Part shown: piece by piece, positions 7,869 to 17,964 of the stretch | Position numbering within the stretch: position 1 is the stretch's first letter | How the letters are laid out: each line of letters starts with the position of its first letter | Virus record (IMG/VR): IMGVR_UViG_3300020156_000010 | Location: 1 to 45,315 of that record | DNA from: a virus | Reading direction: 5' to 3' (one strand) | Length of the DNA: 45,315 bases | Made by a program: the position numbers and the translations under genes | The notes under the pieces: model-generated | Seen by the model: only the letters and a program-made list of their open reading frames with translations | The model's database searches: none | What the model was told of the DNA's origin: nothing

Positions 7869-9941
7869 ATGGCACTTGTAAACAAATCCATAGCTGGCCT
7901 GTATAATGGTGTTTCTCAACAAGCTCCTATACTTAGACTTGACTCACAATGTGAGGCACAAGAGAATGCTTTAAGTAGCCTTATAGATGGCCTTATGAAA
8001 AGACCACCTACAGAACTACTAAACAGTATACTTATATCAGGTACATTCTCAAGTAAGACATTATTCAAGATAATGATTTTTGATGATGAACCATTCATTG
8101 TAGCATTTACCAGTAATACTGGTGATAACGAAGTCTGCATAAAAATATATGACAAGTCTGGGATAGAACAAACAATCGAAAATGATACAACATATTCTCC
8201 AGACAATTATTTTGATGCAAATCTTCATCATGATGAGAATGGGTTACTTGATATCTGTGTGTGTCCGTATGAAAAGAATGGTTATCTGATAGCAAATAAG
8301 AATGTTACTGTAGAAAAGTATGGGACACCATCTAATCATACAATAGACTATATATATGCATCTAGAGAAGAACTTGAAACAGCAACAAAAGATGCCTCTG
8401 TAGCTGTTGGTAGTATTGCTGAAATTATTGGAAGTTCATCTAAAAGGACTAGCTATTATCTTATAAGAAAAGATGGATATTGGGAAGAGACAGTTTCTCC
8501 TAGTGTTCAGATACAATTTAACTCAAGAACACTCCCTAGATATCTAATTAGAAGAAACAATTTATTTATTTTAGAAAGACTTACACTACCATCAAGAAGG
8601 ATTGGTGATGATAATACATCACCTTATCCTTCATTTGTCGACAACACTATAAATGATATGTGTTTCTTCAAAGGAAGACTTTGCTTCTTGTCAGATAAAT
8701 CTATATATATGACATTAGTTGTAAGTAGTAACAGTTGGTATGTCTTTCCTCAAACAGCTTTAGATGTTCTTGATTCAGACCCTATAGACATTACTCCTAA
8801 AGATGGTGGAGCAACACCTCTCAAGTATGCTATTCCTTTCCATAGTTCATTAGTTTTGTTTAGTGATGATGAACAATTCATTATCTCTTCAGGTGAGAAC
8901 TTACTTACTCCTAAGACAGTCATTGTTAATCCAACAACTAAATACTCAATCGTACCTAATTGTAGGCCGGAACGTGTAGGTAGTAATATTTATTTCTCAT
9001 GTCCTCAAGGTGATGCTTATAGTGTACGTGAGATGTTTATTCAGCCAGGGACTTTAGTATTTGAAGCTCAAGCAATTACTGAACATGTTGCTAAGTACAT
9101 CAATGCTAAACCTACAGCAATAGTCTCTATCCCTGAATCAAATATGCTTGTAGTACACTCTATAGATCAACCTAAGACACTTTGGATTTATAAGTATTTC
9201 TGGGCTAACAATGAAAGGGTACAAGCAAGTTGGTCTAAATGGACATTTGATGAAGACATCATATCTCTAAAATCTCTAGATAACAAACTCATCATGATAA
9301 ACAAGAATAATAACTCTACCTACAGTCTTGTTCAAATAAACCTGGAAGACACAGACTCAGGAGATTTAGGTTTTAGAGTTCATCTTGATAATCAAATGAA
9401 ACTCATAGGCTCTTATGTGAATAATGAAACATGTTGGATAGGCCCTTTTTCAGACTCATTTGATAAATACACTATAGTAGACCTTTCAACAGGTTTAGAA
9501 ATTCCTATTAGTAGAACAGCTTATGATAATCAAGTGTATGCTGTAGGAGATTATTCAGGAAGACCTTGCATTATCGGTAAGAAGTACACTATGAGATATT
9601 CCTTTACTCCCTGGAGAATAAAGAATCAAGACGGTACTTCTAATCTTCAAGGAAGACTTCAGATAAGAAAGTTAGCACTACATTTTCAGAATACAGGAGT
9701 CTTCAAAGTCTCTATAACACCTCTGAATAGGGATGCTCTTGTTCATGATTATTCTGCAATACAAGCAGGGATAACAGAGTTAGACAAACCAGCATTAGCT
9801 ACAGGAGATGCAGATTTCCTAGTTATGGCTAATGCTGAAGGAACAGCTATTGAAATAATAAATGATGATTACATGCCTTCAAACTTTCAGCAAGCAGAGT
9901 TTGAGGGTTTCTTTGTAACACGTTCTAGAAATGTTGGTTAA
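7869..9941 (+). CDS. Tail tubular protein B (nozzle), T7 gp12-like
   Basis: 690 aa (T7 gp12 is 794). The N-terminus ALVNKSIAGLYNGVSQQAPI and RLDSQCEAQENALSSLIDGL are the standard start of this family; a beta-rich propeller follows, with FKGRLCFLSDKSIYMT and the C-terminal GFFVTRSRNVG typical of gp12. It forms the conical nozzle that carries the fibres. ATG 7869 follows GGAGG (7855-7859). Confidence 0.93.
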   Translation: MALVNKSIAGLYNGVSQQAPILRLDSQCEAQENALSSLIDGLMKRPPTELLNSILISGTFSSKTLFKIMIFDDEPFIVAFTSNTGDNEVCIKIYDKSGIEQTIENDTTYSPDNYFDANLHHDENGLLDICVCPYEKNGYLIANKNVTVEKYGTPSNHTIDYIYASREELETATKDASVAVGSIAEIIGSSSKRTSYYLIRKDGYWEETVSPSVQIQFNSRTLPRYLIRRNNLFILERLTLPSRRIGDDNTSPYPSFVDNTINDMCFFKGRLCFLSDKSIYMTLVVSSNSWYVFPQTALDVLDSDPIDITPKDGGATPLKYAIPFHSSLVLFSDDEQFIISSGENLLTPKTVIVNPTTKYSIVPNCRPERVGSNIYFSCPQGDAYSVREMFIQPGTLVFEAQAITEHVAKYINAKPTAIVSIPESNMLVVHSIDQPKTLWIYKYFWANNERVQASWSKWTFDEDIISLKSLDNKLIMINKNNNSTYSLVQINLEDTDSGDLGFRVHLDNQMKLIGSYVNNETCWIGPFSDSFDKYTIVDLSTGLEIPISRTAYDNQVYAVGDYSGRPCIIGKKYTMRYSFTPWRIKNQDGTSNLQGRLQIRKLALHFQNTGVFKVSITPLNRDALVHDYSAIQAGITELDKPALATGDADFLVMANAEGTAIEIINDDYMPSNFQQAEFEGFFVTRSRNVG

Positions 9942-9956
9942 AGGAGGTGGTCATTA

Positions 9957-10469
9957 GTGGACCCAATTACTATTATGGCTATATTGGGAGGTATCATTAA
10001 TCTAACTACTTCATTCACACAATCATTAGCACAGAATAAAACAGCAGATACAGAGGTAGATGCTGCTAATAAAGCTGCTTTAGCAGATACTAATATACTT
10101 AAAACACAAGCACAACAGATTGAAACACAATCAAATCTTGAGACACAGGAACGTCAACGACAAGCACTGAGAGAAAGAGCTAGAATGATGGTAGCTATGG
10201 GTGAGGCAGGTGTTAGTGGTTCATCTCCCTTAAGAGAATTGTATAACAGTAGCCTTCAAGAGAATTATGATCTTGGAATCATCAATGCTAATGAAGCTAA
10301 TCGACTATCTCAGAACCAGGCTCAAGTACAAGCTGTAGAGGCTCAGAGACTAAGTAGGGTTAATGAAGCACAATCACAGAAGACTAACCCTTATCTTGCA
10401 TCACTGTTTGGTGGTATTCAAGGTATCGGTGAAGGCTTAAGTTTAGGTAAAAGTTGGTTTGGTAATTGA
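9957..10469 (+). CDS. Internal virion protein, T7 gp14-like
   Basis: 170 aa with an N-terminal hydrophobic segment (MDPITIMAILGGIINLTTSF) and a long helix rich in Gln, Ala and Glu (residues 25-140); RARMMVAMGEAGVSGSSPL is a conserved motif of this family. In T7 gp14 is ejected first and forms a pore in the outer membrane. GTG start at 9957 after AAGGAGGTGG. Size (T7 gp14 196 aa) and position before two large core proteins support the call. Confidence 0.85.
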   Translation: MDPITIMAILGGIINLTTSFTQSLAQNKTADTEVDAANKAALADTNILKTQAQQIETQSNLETQERQRQALRERARMMVAMGEAGVSGSSPLRELYNSSLQENYDLGIINANEANRLSQNQAQVQAVEAQRLSRVNEAQSQKTNPYLASLFGGIQGIGEGLSLGKSWFGN

Positions 10470-10489
10470 AAGGTGGTGAAATCTAAACT

Positions 10490-12592
10490 ATGCCTCAGTA
10501 TGCTCCAGAAGAACTGTCTAGAAGACCTCTGATAGATGAAAGGGACACGTTTGATTTCACTACCCCTAACTTAGAGGTAAGTGCTAGGACAACAGACCCT
10601 TATGTACAACCATATTCTAACCTTCAACAGCTTGTTTCAGTATTATCAGAAATCAATCCTACTCTAAGAAGCATTGGACAGATAGGGCAAGTTTATAATG
10701 ATAAACGTAAAGAGCAGGGTGAATTCTCAAGGATAAAAGGTGAGGAAACTCCAGCTAAGTCTAAAGGATGGGCTTTCATCCAAGGTTATGAGGAATTAGA
10801 TGGTAAGATAAAGGGTGGTCTTGATTACAAACTTGAAGTACAAGATTATATCAATAGAAATGGTAATCTAGCTCCAGAAGAATTTGCTAATGGTCTTCAT
10901 GCCATAGCTGCTAAATATACTCAAGGAGCCACCGATAACTTCCTGAGAGGATTTACCGACTCAGCATTACAGATTGAGAATGATGCTAAAGAGGCATATC
11001 AACAGGCTCAGTTCAAGAAAGTACAGCAAGATGTTATAGATAAGGTCAGTATTGACTTAACTCTTGATACTGAGAAGACAGTCCAGAATCTTTTAAAGAG
11101 TAGTTTCAAAGTAGGTTCTCTTGATGATATAGTAAACAATCCTGCTTTGTTAAAGAAGATGGGTACAGACAAAACCTTTAAAGATAAGGTATCGACAGAA
11201 CTGAGAACTATCTTATCGACAACTCAGCAACGAGTTAAAGACCTTGGAGCCACAGGTCTCAAGAATGATGATGTTACACAGAAATATCTTGAGATTGTTG
11301 GCAATATGGCTGTCAAATATGGTATGCCTGAACTACTTGACTTCACGGACAAAAATGATGGGTCAGGGTTTATCATCTCTAAGAGTGACAAGTTTGGAAC
11401 AATGGTAGCTGACTTTAAGGCTGGTGCTGAAAGAGCTAAGAAGACAAACTTAGAGATAGGTGAACAGACTTCTGCAAAACAACAAGAGCAAGCACTAACT
11501 CAAGAAGTCTCTAGAATAAGGACAAGGACTGCTGAAATATCTCTTGTAAAAGACCCATTTGAACGTGCTGCTCAAGCCAGAGAAGCTATGAATTATGTTA
11601 GTAAAAGCCCTATGTTGACAAAGAACATGGATATACAGACACTTATAAATCCTCTTCAGAAAATCGTTGAAGAAGCTAGACAAGGAGTCTCTATACGTCC
11701 TGATGATAGTGACAAGTCAACATATCAACAACTTTATTCTAAAGCTGTAAAGGGTAGCTTATCTCTTGAAGAGGTATATAAGGCAGATAACAACAACCTT
11801 CTAAACAAGTCAGACTTCGATAGATTAGCTGGTATGGTAAACACAACCTTAAAAGAGAGACAAAGAAAAGCTGAAGAAGCAGCTAAGAAGAATCAGAAGG
11901 CACAAGATGAATGGCCTCATAAACAAAGAGTAGAAGAACTTGAGTCTAAGATTGTAACGGAATTTGCTCCAACAGATAGACTAGGCAAAGCTCTCTATCC
12001 AGAGAGAGGCTATGAAGTACAGGATTATCTTACTCAAAGACTTCTTAAATGGAAAGAGCAGAAGGGACGTTATCCAGACTACTTCGAGTATGAAGAAGAG
12101 ATAGCGACACCTGCCAGGAAACACTTTAAGGACATCTATGAGAAAGATAATAATAACAATGGTGGTAAAGACAAAGAAAAGCCTAAAGACGATAATAAAG
12201 GGCCTGTAGAGAAACTCTTAGATAACTTAAGAAAGAGTTATGGTGTTGATGATAATGCTAAACCACCTGTCAAAGAACAACCAGTTAAGACTCAGCCTAA
12301 ACCAACATCAACAACTCCTCCTTCTAAACAACAAGATAATGATGATGAATCAACTGTCTACAAGAAAGTTGAGACAGCTTTAGCAGGTGGTTATAACAGA
12401 GGACAACTTGAGAAATTCTTAGGAGATAAATCTGCTAACTATCTCACAACTTACGGTAGGCTCAAAACTAGAGCTTTACTTAAAGCAGGTACTAAGGAAG
12501 TTGATGTGAGAAAGAAACTCAAAGGTTGGGGTTATAAAGACAATGAGATAGACTTCTACATCAAATGGTCTAAGGATAACATGAATAAATAA
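10490..12592 (+). CDS. Internal virion protein, T7 gp15-like
   Basis: 700 aa (T7 gp15 is 747), largely helical, no signal peptide. Recognised mainly by order and composition: FDFTTPNLEVSARTTDPYVQP at the N-terminus, KGEETPAKSKGWAFIQGYEELDG, a long helical body, then a low-complexity linker (about 570-630: Lys, Asp, Pro, Thr-rich) and a compact C-terminal domain (about 630-700). In T7 this protein forms part of the ejected trans-periplasmic tube. ATG 10490 follows AAGGTGG. Confidence 0.8.
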   Translation: MPQYAPEELSRRPLIDERDTFDFTTPNLEVSARTTDPYVQPYSNLQQLVSVLSEINPTLRSIGQIGQVYNDKRKEQGEFSRIKGEETPAKSKGWAFIQGYEELDGKIKGGLDYKLEVQDYINRNGNLAPEEFANGLHAIAAKYTQGATDNFLRGFTDSALQIENDAKEAYQQAQFKKVQQDVIDKVSIDLTLDTEKTVQNLLKSSFKVGSLDDIVNNPALLKKMGTDKTFKDKVSTELRTILSTTQQRVKDLGATGLKNDDVTQKYLEIVGNMAVKYGMPELLDFTDKNDGSGFIISKSDKFGTMVADFKAGAERAKKTNLEIGEQTSAKQQEQALTQEVSRIRTRTAEISLVKDPFERAAQAREAMNYVSKSPMLTKNMDIQTLINPLQKIVEEARQGVSIRPDDSDKSTYQQLYSKAVKGSLSLEEVYKADNNNLLNKSDFDRLAGMVNTTLKERQRKAEEAAKKNQKAQDEWPHKQRVEELESKIVTEFAPTDRLGKALYPERGYEVQDYLTQRLLKWKEQKGRYPDYFEYEEEIATPARKHFKDIYEKDNNNNGGKDKEKPKDDNKGPVEKLLDNLRKSYGVDDNAKPPVKEQPVKTQPKPTSTTPPSKQQDNDDESTVYKKVETALAGGYNRGQLEKFLGDKSANYLTTYGRLKTRALLKAGTKEVDVRKKLKGWGYKDNEIDFYIKWSKDNMNK

Positions 12593-12604
12593 AGGAGGGA
12601 GCCT

Positions 12605-15600
12605 ATGAGTCAAAGTCTAGAAGATATTTTTGGGATGCCTTCTGCAACACAGGCTCCCAAATCTAACTCAAATAAAAAACCTAAAAAACCTAGCTTAGAC
12701 GAGATATTTGGGTCAGAAAATACAACAGAGACTAAACCTAAAAAGACACTTAAGAAAGTAACTCCTCAACTCCAACTCTCAGATATTTATAAAGCAGCTA
12801 ATCCTTTTACTCTTCCTTGGAAGGATTATGACCCTACTAAGATGGGTGTCATAGGTCAGACTGTAACATCCTTTGCAGCAGGTGCTCAAGAAGGGTTCTC
12901 ATTCGGAAAGAATGTTGTTAAAGGAGAAGAGAGACTAACTAAGGCACTTAAACCTGCAAGTACAGCCGGAAGATTCTTTGGTGAATTCACAAGGCAGATT
13001 CTTGAAATAGGTGTGGCAGGTAAAGCAGTTGAAGCTGTTAAAGCAGTCCCTTGGATAGCCAAGGCAGTAGATAGTCCTAAGGTATCAAAAGCATTAGAGA
13101 AGTATGCAACACCCCTTGTAAGACAGTTTGGAGATGCTGTTGCAAGGGGTTCTGTATTCTCTGGGATAGAACAAGCCATTGCTCCTAAGGAAAGAAAACC
13201 TGGAGTAAAAGGGACAGCAATGAACATGGCTATGTTTGGTGCTGGAGAAGTCGGAGGAAGTTTAGCTAGGAATGTCTTGATAAAGAATGTTCCTAAAGTA
13301 AATCCTCACATAGAAAATCTAGCATCTCTTGTAGGAGACACAGTTTCATCGACTGTAGCAGGATTACCTTTTGTTGATGATGATGGTAAGAAAAATCTCA
13401 TCAAAGAAGGGTTTGGTCCTGATGTTCTTGCTATAGGAATGTATGATGTTCTTGCTTACGCAGCATCTAAGGGTAAGGTAAAACTTACTAATAATCATAG
13501 CTTTGATAGACCAATAGAACAAACAGTAGTAAAACCAAATAATGACGAGATATTGACTAATGATATAGTGTCTGAACTACCTGATGAAGCTACTTTAAAG
13601 ATAGCAGCAGCTAAAGATGCTCTTAATGATTATGTAGAAACTGGTTCAGAAGCATCTCTACATGAGTATTGGGACACAGTAAATCAATTAGAAGTTGACA
13701 TTCCTCCTGATCCCATAAGGCTTTATATGAGTGAAGATAACAATGTTTCGACACTTGTATCAAAGAAACAAATGTCAACTGATGATAATCATGAAGTAGC
13801 ATATGATGTCAGGCTTAACAACGTATTTAAATTCTTTGATGTTGATAGAGATTTAGATAGTTGGAATGAAAGATTAGAAACGCTGTATGGAGAGCCTTGG
13901 TGGAAGGCAGGAAAGCATGAGGATTATCCTTTTAAGAGAGCTATTCCAAATGATTGGATTCAAAAAGTATTATCCTCAGAACTCTCCATACCAGAAAACA
14001 AATTAAATGAGTTGCTTAGTAAAGTAACTAAAGATAATACTGTGTCAATAGATGACATCATCAATGATGATAATGGTCTAATAAAAGAAGCACTATTAAA
14101 TAAAGGCTATGATGCTATATCATACAGAGATGGTGGTTCTGATGACATAGTTTATAAGGTCCTTAATAGAAAAACACTTGATAAGATATACACAAAAGAT
14201 AAACAAACCAACACAACAATATATCATAAGCCTATATTCCTTTATCGTGGTGAAGCAGTACCAGCTAAAACCATTTCAGAAATAGGTTCTAAATTAAATC
14301 TAGGGCAGAAGAATATTTCTGAGGGTAAAGCTAAAATCATTGCTGAAAATAGTGATATCGTTTATATGACTACTGATAAAGATGTTGCTCAATCCTATGC
14401 AGAAATACATAACGATGCTACTACTGCTGATGGTTTTGATCCAAGTATATTTACTTTTGAAGTAACTCCAAGAAAGATATGGGATATCAGTACTGATCAC
14501 CTAAATCTTTATGAGTCTCTTAAAGACATGTTCTCTACTGAATCAAGCAGGGAACAAATGAATAAAGATCAACTCACAGAATTGCTTAAGAGTATAGGAG
14601 TTACCAACGAGGAAGACTTAACCACAATAATAAAAGCAACAGGAGAAAGCTTTATTGATCCTTTTTCTCTTTTAAGAGATGAAGCGTTACCTATAATAAG
14701 AAAGGCTCTTGAGAAAAGAGGTTATGATGGTGTTCACTATACCGAAGGTGCACAAGATAATTATGCCTTTTTCAATAAAGATATTATTAAGAAAGCAAGT
14801 AGAAGAAGCTTAATGTCAGAACTTGAAATGTTCTATGATGACTTTCTTAATGAAAAAGAAATGGAGCCTAATACTTATAAAAAGGCTTTAGAGTCTCAAA
14901 TAACATCGTTTGAAAAGCAGATAGAAGAAGATAGACAGTGGCTCAAAGATAATCCAAATGCTTTGGTTGCAAATGAAAATGTATACAAAGACCGTATTAA
15001 AGAGAATAAAGCAAAGATAGATTGGATTAGAAAAGAGATTGAGAAAATTAAAGATGTGTCAGTAGCACCTTCTCAACAACTTCAAGAAGAGTCTGAACAA
15101 AATAAAGACTCTACAGAGGGTCTTAATAATGATGAAGGTATAATTACATTACCTGAAAACAAACAAGGCTCAGAGAGGCTTAATTTAGGCTCTGAGATGG
15201 AAGTCTCTGTTAATGATGAACAGCTTCAGAGAATACAGAAGTTATCTTCTGACATGACCAAGCCTATATCCTTGGAAGAGATTCAGAAGATACGATCTCT
15301 GAAACCTCCTGAAGCTCCTTTCAATCTTACTAGAATAGATGCTAGGACAGGAGCTTTAATTGGTCTTGATGAGATAGGTCGAGAGACTGACACCACTTCA
15401 CCTATATCATTAGAGACAACTGAAGAAATGGCTAGGAATGAACTTCAGTTAGATGCTTCTCAATGGAAGACTATGGCTGATGAACTTCAAATGTCTGTTA
15501 ATGAGGTTAAGCAGTTAGCAGAACAAACTGAAAACTTTCATTCAAAGTTTGTTAAGATACGTGCACATCTAGCAGCTTCAGCAGGTGAACTATTAGACCT

Positions 15601-17950
15601 GTCTACAAAGATTGATTCAGGTAATGCAACAGAACTTGACTATGCTAAGTTTCTGTATAGAATACAGACCCATTCAACCCTCTCTGAATTCTTCAAGAGA
15701 GGTCAGACAAACATTGCTAGAACACTATCAGCCTTCAGAGTTATAGTTCCTGAGAAAGGCTGGATGTCTCTAGGAGATTTGTCTATTGATGATCTAAAGA
15801 TGAGTACAGATGCTAAAGTTCATGTTGATGATATTATCAATGGTGCTGGTGGAGTAGACAACATCAAGAAGATGGCTAAGAAAATGAAAGAAAGTAAGGA
15901 CTTAGCTGGATTCACTAAACAGTCAAAGGCAGTAGCTTCTAAAGGCTTTATGCAAAAGGCTGCTACTTGGTTTACATCATCATTATTAACTAACCCTGTA
16001 ACTCATATGACAAACACTGTAGGACAGGCTTTAAATGATGTCCTTGAAAGAACTACAGACTTTGCTCAGTTAGGTGTAAGTAATCTAAGAGAGATAGCAG
16101 CACCTGGAACTAAAGGCCTAGATAGAGCTAATGCTAGTATGGTCATGAAGAAACTCTCAGGAGATGTCCAAGGATTCTTCCATGCGTTTTTAAATCCTAT
16201 TGTTTCAGTTAAAGATGTTGATGGTCATCCTCATGCTGTAGATAATCCGTCAGTAACAGATTACATTCTCAAGATTGCTTCTTCTCCTGCTCAGTTACCT
16301 ATAAACATCATAAAGAATACAGTCAATGCTGTAATAGACCCTAAAGGACAGCTAGGAAAGATTCAGGGTTCAACATTAAATCCTTATAAAAGATCAACTG
16401 TAGAAGGTCTTGAATTATCTGACCCTAACAACCCTGTAAATCCTAATACAGACACCTCATTAGGCATGGCTAGTAAAGTATTTAGTTATGTCTCTAACCT
16501 ACAACAGGTAGCTTCATTTGGTCTTCTTGAGTTAGGTGACAGACCGTTTAGTTATGGTGCTTACTTCTCTGAAATGAAAGCTAAAGTAGATTGGGTAGCT
16601 AATATGTCAGGCATTAAGAATAGAAGACAGAAAGCTAAATACAGAGGAGAGTTAGAGAATGCTGTAAAGAACTATCGTAGGTCTCAGATTCTAGGGGAAG
16701 AGATGCCTGATATGATATCTGAAGTAACAGGAGAGAACCTAATAGAGACTGTTAAACAGATAGATTCTATGGCATTACAACAAGAAGAAACAATGACTTG
16801 GAAAGACCCTATTGAAGGTGGACTTACAAGAACTATTGAAGAGAGTGTGCTAAAGAGATTTCCTGAAACACGATTCTTCTTCCCATTCTGGCATACACCT
16901 ATAAAGATTCTTGAGAGATGGTCCGATTATACACCTGGCTTAAACTTATGGTCATCAAAAGCCAGGAATGATCTCAAAGGTCTAAATGGTCCTGATGCTC
17001 AAGATAGAATGATAGCTAAATGGGTAGTAGGTACAACCATATATGGAATTGCTGGAGCAATGGTCTTCATGGGTAAGGTTACTCCTTCAGCAGCCAATGA
17101 TGAACAACGTAAAAGATTCAGAGATGCTGGTATACCTGAGAAGGCTATCAAGATAGGGAATGAATGGGTAGAAATTAATAGACTAGATCCTGCTGCTATG
17201 TTTGTAGGTCTTGTTGCTGATGCTATTAACATTAACCATCTTCTTGATAGTGAAACTGCTTCAGATGTCTTTAATAATCTCCTTGCAGCTAGTGCTAAGA
17301 ACACTACTGAAAAGACGTATATGCAAGGCTTTAAGAATCTGACTATGTTAGCATCGGGGCAAGGTGGAGATATGTTTGGACGTATAGCAGAAGGATTCAT
17401 ACCTTTCTCTGGAGCAGGTAGGTTTGTCAGAGAAATATCTAATGATACACTCTGGGAAGCTGATAGCATGATGGAGAGAATTAAAGCAACACATACCAGA
17501 GAGCTTTTAGACTCCTATGGAAAGCCTGTACCAACACCTGATAGATTATGGGGTATTAAGGTTTCAGAGCCTTCAGATAGTCCTATAAGGACTGAGGCAG
17601 GTAGATTAGGAGCTAATCTAAATCCACCTGGAGATACTGTTTTTCAAACTAAACTAACACCTGATCAAAGATGGCAGATGCACAAAGCTATGGATGATGA
17701 TTATCATGTTGAAGACAAATTGAATGAACTCATTAATGATGATAATTATCAATCACAACCAGACTTCATGAAGAAACAACTCATAGAAGACATGTATTCA
17801 GATATCAAATATATGGCTGAAGCAGACTTTCTAGAGAAAGACCCTAACATGAAGGATGCTTATGAGAAAGTGTTATTAGCTCTTGAAGAACAGTATTCAG
17901 GAAGTAGCTCTGAGGATGTCTTTGGTCCTTGGTACAATCAGCAACAATGA
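12605..17950 (+). CDS. Giant internal virion/ejection protein, T7 gp16-like, with tandem ART-like domains
   Basis: 1781 aa (T7 gp16 is 1318). The N-terminus has two short DIFG/EIFG repeats. Residues about 370-525 and 548-725 each resemble polyvalent ADP-ribosyltransferase domains: the first has LYMS near the start and KGYDAISYRDGG (about 500) near the end; the second has LYRGE (Arg548), YMTTDKDVAQSYAE (587-600) and KRGYDGVHYTEG then YAFFN (720-724). A coiled coil follows (about 730-800). The C-terminal half has core-protein signatures: SSLLTNPVTHMTNT, FFPFWHTPIKILERWSDY and hydrophobic WVVGTTIYGIAGAMVFMG. I see no lytic transglycosylase motif such as T7 gp16 carries. The catalytic state of the ART-like domains is uncertain: the usual terminal Glu is not obvious. 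The protein would be delivered into the cell with the DNA. Confidence 0.82.
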   Translation: MSQSLEDIFGMPSATQAPKSNSNKKPKKPSLDEIFGSENTTETKPKKTLKKVTPQLQLSDIYKAANPFTLPWKDYDPTKMGVIGQTVTSFAAGAQEGFSFGKNVVKGEERLTKALKPASTAGRFFGEFTRQILEIGVAGKAVEAVKAVPWIAKAVDSPKVSKALEKYATPLVRQFGDAVARGSVFSGIEQAIAPKERKPGVKGTAMNMAMFGAGEVGGSLARNVLIKNVPKVNPHIENLASLVGDTVSSTVAGLPFVDDDGKKNLIKEGFGPDVLAIGMYDVLAYAASKGKVKLTNNHSFDRPIEQTVVKPNNDEILTNDIVSELPDEATLKIAAAKDALNDYVETGSEASLHEYWDTVNQLEVDIPPDPIRLYMSEDNNVSTLVSKKQMSTDDNHEVAYDVRLNNVFKFFDVDRDLDSWNERLETLYGEPWWKAGKHEDYPFKRAIPNDWIQKVLSSELSIPENKLNELLSKVTKDNTVSIDDIINDDNGLIKEALLNKGYDAISYRDGGSDDIVYKVLNRKTLDKIYTKDKQTNTTIYHKPIFLYRGEAVPAKTISEIGSKLNLGQKNISEGKAKIIAENSDIVYMTTDKDVAQSYAEIHNDATTADGFDPSIFTFEVTPRKIWDISTDHLNLYESLKDMFSTESSREQMNKDQLTELLKSIGVTNEEDLTTIIKATGESFIDPFSLLRDEALPIIRKALEKRGYDGVHYTEGAQDNYAFFNKDIIKKASRRSLMSELEMFYDDFLNEKEMEPNTYKKALESQITSFEKQIEEDRQWLKDNPNALVANENVYKDRIKENKAKIDWIRKEIEKIKDVSVAPSQQLQEESEQNKDSTEGLNNDEGIITLPENKQGSERLNLGSEMEVSVNDEQLQRIQKLSSDMTKPISLEEIQKIRSLKPPEAPFNLTRIDARTGALIGLDEIGRETDTTSPISLETTEEMARNELQLDASQWKTMADELQMSVNEVKQLAEQTENFHSKFVKIRAHLAASAGELLDLSTKIDSGNATELDYAKFLYRIQTHSTLSEFFKRGQTNIARTLSAFRVIVPEKGWMSLGDLSIDDLKMSTDAKVHVDDIINGAGGVDNIKKMAKKMKESKDLAGFTKQSKAVASKGFMQKAATWFTSSLLTNPVTHMTNTVGQALNDVLERTTDFAQLGVSNLREIAAPGTKGLDRANASMVMKKLSGDVQGFFHAFLNPIVSVKDVDGHPHAVDNPSVTDYILKIASSPAQLPINIIKNTVNAVIDPKGQLGKIQGSTLNPYKRSTVEGLELSDPNNPVNPNTDTSLGMASKVFSYVSNLQQVASFGLLELGDRPFSYGAYFSEMKAKVDWVANMSGIKNRRQKAKYRGELENAVKNYRRSQILGEEMPDMISEVTGENLIETVKQIDSMALQQEETMTWKDPIEGGLTRTIEESVLKRFPETRFFFPFWHTPIKILERWSDYTPGLNLWSSKARNDLKGLNGPDAQDRMIAKWVVGTTIYGIAGAMVFMGKVTPSAANDEQRKRFRDAGIPEKAIKIGNEWVEINRLDPAAMFVGLVADAININHLLDSETASDVFNNLLAASAKNTTEKTYMQGFKNLTMLASGQGGDMFGRIAEGFIPFSGAGRFVREISNDTLWEADSMMERIKATHTRELLDSYGKPVPTPDRLWGIKVSEPSDSPIRTEAGRLGANLNPPGDTVFQTKLTPDQRWQMHKAMDDDYHVEDKLNELINDDNYQSQPDFMKKQLIEDMYSDIKYMAEADFLEKDPNMKDAYEKVLLALEEQYSGSSSEDVFGPWYNQQQ

Positions 17951-17964
17951 GGAGGTGACTGACC

